A stretch of 64,000 nucleotides of DNA from the NCBI RefSeq assembly GCF_964355755.1, contig NC_092678.1, positions 18,446,922-18,510,921 of the forward strand, written 5' to 3'. The translations under genes and the position numbers were made by a program. The notes beneath the pieces were generated by a model. It was not told the origin of the DNA. It saw only the letters and a program-made list of their open reading frames with translations, and made no database searches. Source of the stretch: Antedon mediterranea (taxonomy: Eukaryota; Echinodermata; Crinoidea; Comatulida; Antedonidae). Positions 26,040 through 38,104 of this stretch are shown here, one piece after another; position 1 is the first letter of the stretch, and each line of letters opens with the position of its first letter.

Positions 26040-26960
26040 TAAATATATGACAGTCAAGTAAGTGCTTATTTCTATTGAAAAATTAGTACTGATTTTTTAA
26101 TACGGCATGCTCTCAAATAAGTGCCACTTTTAGATGCTATTAAAGAAGTAATGCTTTTTAGTATATGTCACACTCAGATTAGTGATGGTATTGACAAAAT
26201 AATTCTATGAATATGTGATGCTCTCAAATAAGTTTTTAGTCTTTAGAAAGAGCCACACTTAGATTAGTGATGCTTTTGAATAAGTGATGCTTTTGAATAA
26301 GTGATGCTTTTTAATATGTGATGCTCTCAAATAAGTGATGCGTTTGCATATAGTGCTACTCATAGATTAGTCATTGAAGAAATGGTGCTATATGAATATG
26401 TGATCTCTCAAATAAGTTCTTTATAAAAATGTTTGGCCAATCAGATTAGTGATGCTATTGAAGAAATAATGGTTTCAAATAACTCTCAGACTAGTGATGG
26501 TATTGAATAAGTGTTGCTATCAAATAAGTGATGCTATCAAATAAGTGTTGCTATCAAATAAGTGATGCTATCAAATAAGTGATGCTATCAAATAAGTGAT
26601 GCTATCAAATAAGTTCTTCTTTTTAGTAAACGCAACTGCCAGTTACTGTGAAAAAGTTATGTTGCTATTTTAGAGTTTGCCTCTTTTAGAGTATGTCTTT
26701 ATTTTGAGTAAGCACTATTCTTGACTTAGTGCTTCTTTTTAATAAGTTCTTTTTTGAGTATGTTTGGAACTTATATGTTTCTTCTGAATAAGCACAACTT
26801 GCAGCTTAGTGCTTCTGTAAGTCTTTAAATTTCTTTTGAGTAAGTGTCACTCTCTCAGCTTAGTCCTGGTTTAAGTTAGTTTCTTCAACTAAGTGCTTCT
26901 TTTGAATAAGTGCCCTCTCAGCTTAGTGGTTCCTTTAAGTATAGTGTCTCTAAAAAAAGT
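26040..26960 (+). repeat. Degenerate 17-bp minisatellite
   Basis: Clean core of seven to eight units of TGATGCTATCAAATAAG at 26505-26610, fading into related TTTTGAATAAGTG-type units on both sides. Confidence 0.8.
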
Positions 26961-27117
26961 ACCACTAACAGATTTGACCTTGATAAACATCTCTTCGTAT
27001 AGGCGTCATTCTCTTTCAGCTCAAATAGAAAGTTAATAAATACTATTTGTAATAAATGAGATTGTTCATATCTGGTATTACAATATCAAATAGTATAAGA
27101 TAATTAAAAATAATATT

Positions 27118-27455
27118 TACTAGTTTAAATGAGATAGATTTATAGACTAGTTTAAATAAGATAGTTAATTTATTGACTAGTTTAAATAAGATAATACATT
27201 TATTTTATATATTTGTTTATTTAATTGATATATTGGATAGTCTTTATATCAAATATTATATTTCTCCATGGTATATTAGATAATTTGAAATATAATAGTT
27301 GACTAAGTTTAAATAGATAGTTAATATATTGACTAGTTTAAATAAGATAGTTAATTTATTGACTAGTTTTAAATAAGATAGTTAATTTATTGACTAGTTT
27401 ACAAGATAGTATGTTAATGTATATAAAGATAGTTAATTTATTGACTAGTGAGTTT
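27118..27455 (+). repeat. ~30-bp minisatellite
   Basis: Repeated TTATTGACTAGTTTAAATAA followed by GATAGTTAAT, about eight units interrupted once near 27200-27300. Confidence 0.8.
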
Positions 27456-28269
27456 ATATTAGTTCATGAATCATGATTAAATAATGATATAAAAAGTTTT
27501 TTTAATGAATATTTATTAATCAATGTTTTCATATTTTATACATAGCATATTATTTTTTTTTCGTTTTTGCAAGGGATGTGTATTTTGATTGTTTGTCTTG
27601 TGTGTTTTTAACATGTACATGTTTTTTTGTGTAATTTTTTTCTAGTATGTAGTAGATTTATTTTAGCTTTTAATTTAATGAAATAGATACATAAAAACAA
27701 TTTTAAATTAGTCTAATTTTGCAAATTTTTTCCTTACATTTTTAATTTAATATAATTTGAACTAAACTTTTTCAAATTTACTATTTAGTAGTTTAGTTTT
27801 TAAACTGTTATTTTGTAATTTTTTATTGTTTAAATGTATTTGTTTATGTTTGTTTGTTATTGTACATAACCATACTGCAGGTGATCACAAGTTAAACATA
27901 CAGTATATGACACTGTATTGTATAATTCTCCTATGATACTGGACATACAGTACCATATGTGGAGATACAGGTTACGTATATCTCAAAACTGCATAAAATA
28001 ATTCCAAGTCATTACTCTGTTTACGCATCGCTGATTCGGAAACATTTGTGAACATATTAATATACAGAATTGATGAAGAAGATATGCCTTTCTTAGTAGT
28101 ACCGCTTAGTTTAATTTAGCATAGCATTGGGAAATTATAGTTATGAATTTCTTTAATACAGTTAGTTTGAGAAACTAGAATGTTTATTATTCTGGTAATG
28201 TATGAACATTTCTTTTATTTTCTCAATTGATTGTGTTACCACACTGTATTTATTATAAACAATTAATCA

Positions 28270-28550
28270 ATGTCTATTTTTTGTCTAGCTTACCTGGATA
28301 AACCAACAATATCCATTGCTCTCCTAAGCAATGATATAAATACATAAATCTTTGAATATTTCTCTACAGTAATGAACTATTCTACCAATTATGTCATGCA
28401 TTTATATTTGTTGCCAGTTTATCTGGATAAACTGACAATAGCCCTTGATCTTCGGAGCAATGATAAAAATAGATAAATTTTCGAATATCCCTCCATAATA
28501 GTGGCCTAATCCAACATCAATGTCATGCATTTCGGTACCTCTAGTTGTCT
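28270..28550 (+). repeat. ~129-bp tandem duplication containing two hairpin half-units
   Basis: Two copies, with ACCTGGATAAAC at 28292 and ATCTGGATAAAC at 28421, followed by AGCAATGATAAA, TCGAATAT-CC and ATGTCATGCATTT. Each carries only one arm of the GCTTACCTGGATAAAC hairpin family. Confidence 0.75.
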
Positions 28551-29330
28551 TTATCATTCATATTTCAGCTAAAGAACCTTAGAATGGAAAATCTTAAATA
28601 TTACTGACTTAATTGTTATATACAAATCAAATCACCTGATTTAATCAATTGATCTTGTATCATCTTGGTAAAATTAAATAAAAATGTAAAACCTTAATTG
28701 ATGACGTTTTGATTGTGAAATTAAAGAATTTTCAATGAATATGATTTGTCAAAAACAATTTTTCTACAAAAGCCTGTAGCCATGTAGCTTAGATTTCTGC
28801 AATATCCTTCAGATCATTTTAATTATGTATTTAATCAATTCCCCCTCTTAACTTGGATATGATAATAATAAGTTATTTATGCCTTGGGCTTATATTATAA
28901 TGGATTTTTAATATTTTGAAAATAAATATTAAATCAATAATAACAAATTATTGTCTATTTATACAATAATCAGACATATTAGTGTAGATTTCTTATATAC
29001 TTCTGTATGGTGCTAATATGCTGCATATTACAATCAGGCATGCATTCCAAGATTGTCACAATCCTTGTGAGTTTATGCACTTTATAGAAATCAGGATTTT
29101 ACAATAATTATTAACCCATTCCCCCAAAAAATTGGCCGATACTCTACCTATAGAGAGAGAGAGAATTTGTACTTATGTTCGTTATACACATTTTACTAAT
29201 GAACACATTCATTACACATATCGGACTGGGAATGTGTAAATGTAGCTAAAACTGTCTCCTATAGATCCATATCGACCACAAATGACGTCGAACATCTCAA
29301 AGGCTCTACTTTCTCAGAAAACTCAAGTAA

Positions 29331-29696
29331 ATTAGAGTTGATAACACTATTTTAATTCTATTTTATCAAAGTATTATTCAAAGTATTCTATCTTTTAGCA
29401 TTGGATGTTTTTATGGTAACTTTACTGAAAATGATAAGAAAAATATTGAGAGACCACGTAAAATTGCACAAAGTATTATTAAAGCTGATCTTACGCCTTG
29501 TTCATTTATCTATGAAAAGAGTATTCTAAAAAAAGTAAACAATATTATGAAAGACCCCACTCATCCGTTACATTACTGTTATAACTTAAATAGATCAGGC
29601 ATTAGGCTACGACCTCCAAGAGCAAATCTTTGTAGAACTAGAAAATCCTTCGTTGTAAATAGCATTCATATTTTTAATTCTAATGTAAGACGTTAA
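29331..29696 (+). pseudogene. LINE reverse-transcriptase C-terminus (5'-truncated copy)
   Basis: An open frame of 121 codons without ATG starts just after a stop and ends at TAA 29694-29696. It reads, among others, LILFYQSIIQSILSFSIGCF, then KIAQSIIKADL, HPLHYCYNLNRSGIRLRPPR and TRKSFVVNSIHIFN. The order of a tryptophan-poor helix, HPL, a short variable stretch, RxRxPR and RKSFVxxxIxxFN is that of the C-terminal tail of reverse transcriptases in the jockey/CR1/L2 group. The copy is truncated upstream but not frameshifted in the retained part. Its 3' region follows directly. Confidence 0.75.
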
Positions 29697-29878
29697 TGCA
29701 ATTTTTAATAGTTTTACATTTTTAACAGTATTTTTAACTTTTTATCTTGTATTTTTAATCTGTTATAATACTGCACGTTTTTAAATTGTTGCAATATTGT
29801 TGTTTTAATCTACCAAGCAAAGTGAATTTTGCATTTTTATGGACAAATAAAATTTCTTGAATCTTGAATCTTGAACTT
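29697..29878 (+). mobile_element. 3' end of the same LINE with TTGAATC tail
   Basis: Follows the stop codon directly and ends in repeated CTTGAAT units (ATTTCTTGAATCTTGAATC). It is over 80% alike by eye to 18240-18475, sharing TATAATACTGCACGTTTT and CTACCAAGCAAAGTGAATTT. Tandem short tails are common at LINE 3' ends. Confidence 0.75.
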
Positions 29879-30114
29879 GAGAGAGAACTGGAGAGATTCC
29901 CACTCTTGGGCGGTTATTACTCTGAGTGTAAAGTAGGTGAAAATCTGACCTTTATAGTTTTAGTGGAGGTGTAAAAATTGAGGAGTTTTTCCTTGAATTT
30001 CAAGGATAAGATGTATTTAAATTTAATGAATATATAGTTAAATTTTACTTTAATTTCTACTGGCAGGAATTTACTGTCAGAATAACCTTCATTTTTTTTT
30101 CCATCAAAACGATT

Positions 30115-30175
30115 TACTGCAGTATAACTTTTGTGTACTGCAGTATAACTTTTGTGTACTGCAGTATAACTTTAT
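30115..30175 (+). repeat. Three 21-bp units with TACTGCAG
   Basis: TACTGCAGTATAACTTTTGT, three copies. The TACTGCAGTA palindrome relates it to the dispersed TTACTGCAGTAAC repeat. Confidence 0.8.
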
Positions 30176-31087
30176 GAAACAGTCATTACAATATACAGTG
30201 TGTATAATGATACACCCCAAAAGAACTTGTTAAACAATTGAATATGTATAATGTAATTACTACAGTAACTGCAGTAGATTCATTTATGTACATGTTGGTC
30301 CCTATAGAGCTAAAAGTTAAAGGAAACAGAAATTTTCAGTGAATGGCCATCATCATCATAATAAAAAGTTGCAATAAAGCCATTCTAGTCAAATAGAAAG
30401 GAACGTGCATTTCTCAATTTACTTCTAGGTAAAAAAACTCCACTGCAAACATATGTCTGTAAATTACAACGATTTATCACTAATTGTCATCTGTCTTGTT
30501 CGAAAGCAAGATGATAATTATCATTATCACAGTGCATATTAATCTACAGGAATTTGTTTAAATGTATTAACATAGAAATCTTGATGACAACAGAAGCTAA
30601 AGTAACTTCATTTGAGAGTAAATTTATCATATCCAATTCTATTTTCTCTTTCCTCGATTGATTCCCCCGGGTCTTGCTTTTATACAGTTTGATTCCAGTT
30701 CTCTGTAACACGCTGGTTTGTTTTATGATTACATTGAACGAAGTATTGAATTACTTTAATGGAATCGAGTTGTTAATTCACGAGTCTAAATTCCGCAGAT
30801 TTATTGAGCGTTTGTTTGCAAGTAGCTTCAGTATACTTTAATGTGTGCCAGAATATTATATAACCAGTTGCTTTTTCCAATTTTAAGTATTTTTTTTTAT
30901 GGTCTATAATTTTAGGTTTTTAGGTCACAATGTTTTCACCTGCTAATAAAATGTGTAATGTGAACCATTATGTTTGTGGGGAGGCTCCCACCTAAGGGCA
31001 TAGTTTATGGACTATACAATTTATGGAGAGGGGTGTTCAATGAAAATGTCTACTTTTCGAGGTATATCTCGCTCTTCAAGGAGAAAG

Positions 31088-31206
31088 GGCTATTATCGGT
31101 TTATCCAGGTAAGCTAGGCACAAATAGACTCGGATTAGCCTATGTAGTCCAGTCTGTTTGTAGAATTTGTGGTGCCTAGCTTACCCGGATAAACTGACAT
31201 TAGCCT
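31088..31206. repeat. Hairpin repeat, same family as 34110-34184
   Basis: Arms of 34 bp at 31088-31120 and 31173-31206, inverted with four to five differences, including GGTTTATCCAGGTAAGCTAG and CTAGCTTACCCGGATAAAC. The loop is about 50 bp and also has a partial inverted TAGACT/AGTCT pair. Confidence 0.8.
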
Positions 31207-32239
31207 ATTTCTCTTTGAGGAAAGTGCTCAAATATGTTTAAAAAATCAGTCTTTAGAAAATCAACAGTGTTTTGAAGATCTATTTAGCTGTAGCTTCCAT
31301 AAAGAACTTTTCTGATCAGTGCTATAGGATCCATAAAATAATTTAGTATTTTGAAAAGCAAGTTCTTTTGTGTGGAGTTTGGTGGTTTTGATACCATGGA
31401 TCCTAACATCTTGTCAGATATCAGGATTTTTTGTGGAAATGTTCAACAAAACTCCCAAAGAGTTTGTTTGTGTACAATATCTTGGTTGTTTGTCCTGCGA
31501 ATTGGATAGCTATCACTCTGGAAGACAGGTTCACTTGGCAATCCTTGATATACTGTATATACTAAGACTATACCTTAATATATTATTATATATGTTTGTA
31601 TAAGTGTCATATGTATTGTTACGAAAAACAATTGGTACAATTTTTCAGTTTTAATAGATAGAATTACTATTGTTTTTGCAAGTTTAGAAAAAGATATAAC
31701 TCATAACTTCTTTTAATGATAATACAATTAATATTCATAAGTATAATTTGCATAGACCAGAAGCTTTTAGTGCAGAATCACCAGAATGCACATTCTATGT
31801 ACAGTATTAGCCATCATAATCCTTATCAATATATGTTAATTAATACAGATTATTCAGCAGTTGTTTTTAATACCTATATCAGATAAAATAAATTGGCAAT
31901 CAGAAATTGAATTATACTATGGACTAATGAATTAGTTATCACATAAAAGCAATCCATTTAACATGACCAGATTTTAATATATATGAAAGACCCCGCAAAG
32001 ATAGTCTTTATAATTGATTGTGTTTTTTTTGTGGATTCAATATTTGATTATTGATTTTTCTTGTTAATGTGATATTTGCCCTGTGTGCCATTTCTTGGTA
32101 ACAATATTTATTGTGTTTACGATCATACTTTCATTATTCATTAATTTAGATAGGCAATGATAGTAGGCGCCATATGATTAATATTTTGACGGCAGTGGTA
32201 ATGATTTGCATATGGATGTCAGTACTAGAGACTTGGACA

Positions 32240-32420
32240 TAGTTTACCTGGATTTCATGCATAGGTTACCTGGATAAACCAACATTGGCCTTTTTCCCTA
32301 GGAGGGGAGAAATTAACTCTAAAAGTGATACACATCCTGTATCGTCCATGAGCCATTGTTTGTGTTTTAGTCTATTGCGTTTTTAGCTTACCTAGATGAA
32401 CCGCATAGGCCTCTTCCCCT
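32240..32420 (+). repeat. Two further half-units of the TACCTGGATAAAC family
   Basis: GGTTACCTGGATAAACCAAC near 32264 and AGCTTACCTAGATGAACCG near 32384, each followed by a GGCCT-TT-CCCT type stretch as in the full hairpins. Confidence 0.7.
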
Positions 32421-34109
32421 TCAAAAGGGAGAACATAATTGAAAAGTAAACATTTCTTCCTGAACTCCCCTCCAAGACATTGGTATTTCCCATAAGCCAC
32501 GCCCTCATGTGGATAGCAGTACTTATTATTGGGACCTCCATGTGTATTTCCGGTGAATTTGAGAATTGTTGTTTTTGTTGTGCATGTTTTTGATAATATA
32601 AATCAATATTGACAGGGCATATCGAATCCAGCCAATCGTTAACACATTTATTTGTATGTGGGTGACATACACATATCCCCATAGAACAGATTGGATGTTG
32701 ATTTCTGGCACAGACTACACTTTCTCCATTTTTCTTTAAATCTTCCACTTGTTTTCAGAGAGTTTTGCCACTTTATAAATTCATAATCATTAATACCTTG
32801 CAGTAAATAATGGAGTTTTTCCCGATAGAAATTTAGAAATGAAGTATTTATGGCAATATTTCTTGAAATGATACACTTTGTTTAGATGACTTTTATGATC
32901 ATTATTGTGAATGATACCAATGATGAGGAAAATGCATTTGATATTAAATCCTTAAAAATACTGATGTTGCACATTACCAGTAATTGTTGGATGATTTTTT
33001 ATATTATGATTTAAATACAGTTGTCTTTGATATCAGTTTGATTCTAAACAGCTATATTCTGCAAAGAAGTAAAGCTATTCATCAATTTTGTAGAATATAG
33101 AATGTAATATTAAGTAAATCAGTGTTAAAAAGAAATGCTTTATAAGGCTTTTCAAAACGTAAAAACTTTTACATAATAAACGAACATGATCATTCATCAA
33201 CTTTTGTTTGATAGCATTTTGAGTGGAAAGTGATTAATTTAGAACTAAGTTGAGATCAGAGATCGCAGCCTAGCAGCAATTAAGGTCTAAGCAACTTGGC
33301 TAAACTTTTATTGAGCTATGATTATAGATGTTTATGAAGGCATGGTGAGATATGGTGTTAGCATGCCACACGTTTTGTAACCTTCTTGCGGTGTCCTTCT
33401 TTCTGATGATTGATTTCATGTAAAGATATTTTTTTGCTGATAATCATTTCCATGCTTCTTTATTTTTATATAAATTCAAATAATGAAAGGGAAAATAATA
33501 CTGTATAATAAATAATTATTGATAAGTAGTAAACGTAAAAAAAAATGCCAGAAATTTGAATAAAGAATAAGTGTTGGTAGTCCTGACCAAATTGAAAAGT
33601 TGTATTTCCTCATCATATTCATTTTCACCATCATTGTCATCTTCATGATCCTTTTCCTTTCACTGTACAGAACCATATTTTAAGTAGTTGCAAATGTGGC
33701 CTAGTTGTCGCATAAAAAAAGACAATTTAACAGCAGGACACCAAGCTCTCCTTGCCAAGATAGGAACTTGTAATAGTCCTTTGATCTTATGTCTGGCTAC
33801 GAAAAATACCAACAGTATATACTGTGTACATATTCTCTGAGGCGCATGGAACTGATTGTGTCACAGCCACAGATAAACCCTTTGATCTCCGGACCTCATC
33901 ATCCTTTTATCTCCTATATAAACTAAACTATGCTCATCCATCTTGTCCACAACGACATGGTCTAAAATTGACCAGTACACCGGAATACATTATACTCTAT
34001 TAAAAAATGTACTGGCTTCCTAAAAGTCTAGATGGTTACTTTGGACCCACAGTTTTGAGTTCATATCCAAGATTTGGTCGAGAAGAGAAGTCTAAGTCTG
34101 TTTGTACAT

Positions 34110-34184
34110 GCTTACCTGGATAAACTGACATTAGACTGGCTCCACTTCATGGGAAAGGGCTAATGTTGGTTTATCCAGGTAAGC
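34110..34184. repeat. Hairpin repeat 150 bp upstream of a Kv4 exon
   Basis: 25-bp arms, GCTTACCTGGATAAAC plus TGACATTAG at 34110-34134 and the near-perfect inverse at 34160-34184 (one mismatch), separated by 25 bp. AGTCT words beyond both arms extend the symmetry loosely. The right arm reads ATCCAGGTAAGC on the plus strand, a strong match to a 5' splice site. Confidence 0.85.
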
Positions 34185-34334
34185 GGCACTCATATAGACT
34201 ACTAACATCATGTCCGATTTGTGAATTAACCTTGCCCTTAACCTTGAAATCTATCTGAATATATAATTTAAAATATATTTATTTAATATTATAAATATTA
34301 AATTTTTAAATAAATCATACTTTGTATTTTTCAG

Positions 34335-34424
34335 ACGGCAAGGTTAGCAAGAATAAAACTGGCAAAGAATGCAAGTGGTACCGCATTTGTAGCCCGCAAG
34401 AAGGAAGCTGAACGACTTGCCCAG
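34335..34424 (+). CDS. KCND: Kv4/Shal potassium channel, post-S6 cytoplasmic exon
   Basis: This 90-bp exon encodes 30 residues beginning TARLARIKLAKNASG and ending KKEAERLAQ. The start matches the (K/T)ARLARIR segment that directly follows the DKRRAQ region after S6 in Kv4 channels, so it continues the exon ending at 14096. The acceptor is a pyrimidine tract with TTTTTCAG ending at 34334, and the donor is GTAAGA at 34425. Exon length is a multiple of three and phase is preserved, so skipping it would not shift the frame. It is strongly basic and presumably lies at the membrane-proximal cytoplasmic face. It is separated from its neighbours by 20.2 kb and 20.7 kb of repeat-rich intron. A repeat hairpin (34110-34184) lies 150 bp upstream. 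Confidence 0.92.
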
Positions 34425-34544
34425 GTAAGAACAACATAATTTTAAGTTTATTTGAGACCTTTTCATTACATTTGTTTTTTCCTAGTTTTGGTTTATTTCA
34501 TGTCTATTATTTCTTTCTGATAATATTCTAAATTCTCCTAAAGG

Positions 34545-34660
34545 AGCGAATATAAACTAAAGAGTAGGGGATTGTCTCCTGATGTGCTGATTCTGGAAGG
34601 CACTGCACTGCTGGCTGATGTGGATCCATAGAGGCTCTAATCCGAACTTCCTTAATTTCT
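34545..34660 (+). repeat. SINE-like dispersed repeat, second-half copy
   Basis: GGGGATTGTCTCCTGATGTG, then AAGGCACTGCACTGCTGGCT and GATCCATAGAGGCTCTAATCC, matching 13716-13795. It starts about 120 bp after the exon ending at 34424. Confidence 0.6.
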
Positions 34661-35464
34661 AGGCATACCTTTACTATACCAACCTAATAATAATATCGAC
34701 CTTTTAACAACACCACATAGCTGTTGAGTCTAATTGTCATTTTGAGTATATTTATTGAGCTGCATATTTCCATGGAGATAAAAGTTTGCTAAAAACATTT
34801 GAAAAAGGATACTTGAACAGCGGTAACGTCCAACCTGTTTCCCGTTGGGTTTGGTCCGTAAGAATTTGGTGTTCATATACATGATTGGTTGCATGACATC
34901 TCAAACTCGCTAAAGCCTGTTTTCCTGTTGAGTTGCGATGGGTTGTGTTGAATTGACCAGATTCAACGTCAGAACCAAAAAATGTGTAAATATTAGTGGT
35001 CTAGCTTGATCATCGTTGTCATTATTTAATTATTTGAAAATTCAATGTAGCTCGACTGGAAACAGGCTTAATAAATTACTCCTATTGTTATTAATGACAT
35101 TACTGGTTATGTTTCTCTAATGCAATGGTATTACTTTTAATGAGAGAATGTTTACATTAATGTAATTTATACGTAGCATTAAGATGTGATATAATGTGGA
35201 CGGATCTCCCTTGAGGCATATTGCAGACATTCTTTCTTGAACTTCTTTTGTCTCAGGAGAAAGGTAGATAATTGTATCATGCATGTTATGTATTTAATAG
35301 AAATAACTTTTGTTGTCTGTGAATTTCAGAGCCTGCCTAATGTTAATACTCTTAAAACTATAATTCCAAGTATGTAATGCTAAGATTCTTTGGTTTTAAC
35401 ACCATTTCTCAAATATTGATACTCTTTAATCTTATCACTATGACATTTTTTGACAAAAGCTCTA

Positions 35465-35930
35465 TATGCTCTAATTTAGTGTATATGCTCCAACACAATA
35501 GTAACACATTTAATTCTAAAACGAATGCAGTAAATAAGTGTCTATGCTAATAGGCAAAGAAGTGTTCTGAGACGAATGCTCCAAATTAATGTCTATGCTC
35601 AGACACAATAACGAAATATTTAATTCTGAGATGAATGCTGATAATTTAGTGTCTATGATCAGGCACAATATTTTTTTGAGACGAATGCTCCAATTTATTG
35701 TCTATGCTAAGTCACAATAGTGTTCTGAGACGAATGCTCCAAATTAGTGTCTATGTTCAGGCACAATAGTGTTCTGAGACGAATGCTCCAAATTAGTGTC
35801 TATGTTCAGGCACAATAGTGTTCTGAGACGAATGCTCATAAATCAGTGTTATGTTCAGACACAATAGATAAACATATAATTCTCAGATGAACACTGTAAT
35901 TTAATCTCTATGCTCAGACACACAATAGTG
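35465..35930 (+). repeat. 49-bp tandem array
   Basis: About nine units; clean starts of TGTTCTGAGACGAATGCTCC at 35721, 35770 and 35819, each followed by AAATTAGTGTCTATG and CAGGCACAATA. Outer units are diverged. Confidence 0.85.
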
Positions 35931-37368
35931 AAACGTCTAGTTATTATAGGGTTGGACTTGGAGGTTAGAACATATCTTTCCCCTTGATTATTCATGGAAA
36001 TATGTTCCCTAAATAGAGGTATATCCCCTGAATGGTATGTTCTAAAAGTATTTATCCCAGTACAGTAACTCTGTAAATGCTGATTTAAAGTTTGCACCAC
36101 TTGTTTGCAAATTAGGACTGTACACTATATTTTTATAGTAAAAATGAAATAAAAATTAATATCTTCTAATAAACTTTTGTGAAGGAAGGTCAAAATAAAT
36201 CATTTTCCTGTCTCCTAATAAGATCATTATAAAACTTTAATAACTTGAGTCATGTGTTTTAAGACCTAAACAAATCAAAACACCAACATGATATCATATA
36301 CCATATCCTCTGGTATAATCCCACTTCCCAAAATGATTGGTAAGCATTTCTTGTAAAACCTTATTTGAACTGGCTAGAGAGAGGCTTGCATCCAGACCAA
36401 AAGTCAATACTGGGACTATACCTGAGATATGCCTACGGTATTTCTAAAAACAGACATAAAGTAATAGATTATTGGTAATATTTCCAACACCCCTTTAAAA
36501 AGGTGTTGTATTCACCAATCACAACACAAATAAAATCCCTTCCCTTAAAATATTCCACAATAATTAAATAAACATTTAAAAGGTTTTCATAATTTTTACG
36601 GATATTCGCCTGCTTAGTGAAATATAACATTTGACTTATATTTTACCTTATCCCAATCAAATATCAATATCAAATGTTGTGTTTCAATGATATAAAAGTT
36701 ATTAGTCAAATATTACCCTGGCTGGATTGGCCAAGCCTGCCTAGTTAGGATTTTATATAGATAATGACTTAAAACGGAAACTATACACAAAAATGATGAA
36801 TATTAAAGTCCTAGGATTCATAATGTTTACAATATTTTAAACAGTAGTCATGTGATGCAATTTTGATAAACAAATTGTTTATTTTATTCAGTAGGAGGAG
36901 CTAATTACTTAATTAGCCCTCATTAGCATTTCATGTCACCAACTTCTGTGCTTGTACATGTAAGATTATTATTTGGGTTTTACTTGATCTTGGAAATGGT
37001 TCTATGATGGTTGGTACTGAAATGTTGATGCTGATATGTCTGTATTTGTCTGTTTTATATGCATTTTGTATAGAAATTATAATATAATAATACACTTTAT
37101 TTAATTGTGGTTACACTTGTTCACCTCCTTTACAACAAAACAGTACTAATATAATAATAATTAAAAAAAAAATAATAATACAAATATAATGACACAAAAA
37201 GTGGAAAATAAAATACCTTTCACACATTTTACAATACATTCTATAGATAGTTTTTATTTAAACGAAATAACTTAAGTGTAAAAAAAAATCATCAACAATT
37301 ATCTCGAAAAAGTACAAAGCTCCCAAGATTAAACAACATTAAAAAAATATTCCTAAATATATATATAT

Positions 37369-37411
37369 GAAGGCCTCAGTGGAAAAACCAGATAAGTCAC
37401 ATTTTGTGAAA
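37369..37411 (+). repeat. Left terminal inverted repeat of the transposon
   Basis: 43 bp starting GAAGGCCTCAGTGGAAAAA and containing the core CAGATAAGTC; it mirrors 40986-41028 with two mismatches. Preceded by ATAT. Confidence 0.92.
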
Positions 37412-37528
37412 ATTGAGTTAACAACCTGGCAATTATCTTCATTGGGTTTACTCAATAACTAAATAACTAATCCTGTGAAAAAAACAGCTAAATCCACCGT
37501 AATGCATGGGCAAACATATACCACATCA

Positions 37529-37587
37529 TGGAAGAATCAGATAAGTCCAAGTGTTCAAATGGAAAAAGTAGACTAGTCCAAAATGAC
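37529..37587 (+). promoter_or_regulatory. Subterminal repeats of the TIR core (left side)
   Basis: Two further copies of the pattern TGGAAAAAnCAGATAAGTCC lie here: TGGAAGAATCAGATAAGTCC at 37529-37548 and a weaker one at 37560-37580 (TGGAAAAAGTAGACTAGTCC). With the TIR copy at 37380-37399 they form a three-unit array ahead of the gene. Such arrays in other transposons bind transposase; that role here is inferred. Confidence 0.7.
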
Positions 37588-37653
37588 AGTATCACATGGC
37601 CATTATCAGCCAATCAGAACTCGCCATCATAAAATCTAGACATTTAAAAAAAA

Positions 37654-38104
37654 ATGGCCGACCATGATCGCGACAGACAACCTGAACTCACAGATAAGCC
37701 TAGAAAGAGAAAAATACACGGTTCTAAGAAGGAAAAAATGAAATTTCAGAGATTATCTGGACACTCAATTGGAGAAGATTGTAGATGTACACGATATCAG
37801 TGTTTTAATTCTGTGAATCAGGCAGAGAGGCAGCAGCTAGTCGACAAGTTTAATGAGTGTCCGAACAAGAACGCTCAAGATGCATACCTCTCAACATTGG
37901 TGAAGCTTCGGTCAGTCGCTCGACGTCGCCCGCGAGCAGAAGAAAACGCAAGTCTCCGTGCACACTCAGTCCAATACACTGTGAAAGTACAAAGGCCGGG
38001 CCAACAAGTAAAAGAGGTTCAAGTTTGCCAAAAAGCTTTCTGTAGCATATTTGGCATAACCAAGAACAGAGTAGAGACAATAAGGAAAGCCTTATCCACT
38101 ATAG
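37654..38104 (+). CDS. Transposase-like protein, exon 1 (residues 1-151)
   Basis: The ATG at 37654 has a favourable context (A at -3, G at +4) and is the first in this frame. The exon encodes 150 residues plus the first base of codon 151; the donor is GTAATT at 38105. Residues 16-33 are rich in Lys/Arg (KPRKRKIHGSKK), possibly a nuclear localisation signal. Residues 43-50 hold CRCTRYQC, a possible metal-binding or DNA-binding element. Residues 124-147, starting VCQKAFCSIFGITKNRV, look like a helix-turn-helix. The layout Cys-rich N-terminus, then a (Q/K)VCxxxFxxxxGI helix block, then the GHPPKDGRG segment of exon 2 matches a widespread invertebrate and fish family of uncharacterised proteins (recalled as bearing a DUF7869-type domain; not checked). 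Joining to exon 2 is my inference from splice sites and phase. Confidence 0.85.

Larger units (their letters stand above)
14097..34334 (+). other. Kv4 intron, 20.2 kb, repeat content
   Basis: Bounded by GTAAGT at 14097 and CAG at 34334. It holds a short MITE (14370-14493), the Tigger-like MITE (15598-16553), a 196-bp tandem duplication (17324-17790), LINE 3' ends (18240-18475 and 29331-29878), diverged ~170-bp tandem copies (19405-19850), minisatellites at 21.1, 22.0, 24.4, 26.0-27.0 and 27.1-27.5 kb, a duplicated unique block (22405-22577 and 24475-24648), a palindromic MITE (23559-23959), a SINE (25490-25650) and the GCTTACCTGGATAAAC hairpin family (28.3-34.2 kb). No other coding exon is recognised. 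Confidence 0.85.

Noticed and set aside
32392-32748. 118-codon minus-strand frame with six cysteines (CSMGICVCHPHTNKC)
   Set aside because: Its C-terminal end runs through a TACCTGGATAAAC-family repeat, it has no signal peptide or splice support, and the spacing fits no cysteine-rich family I know.
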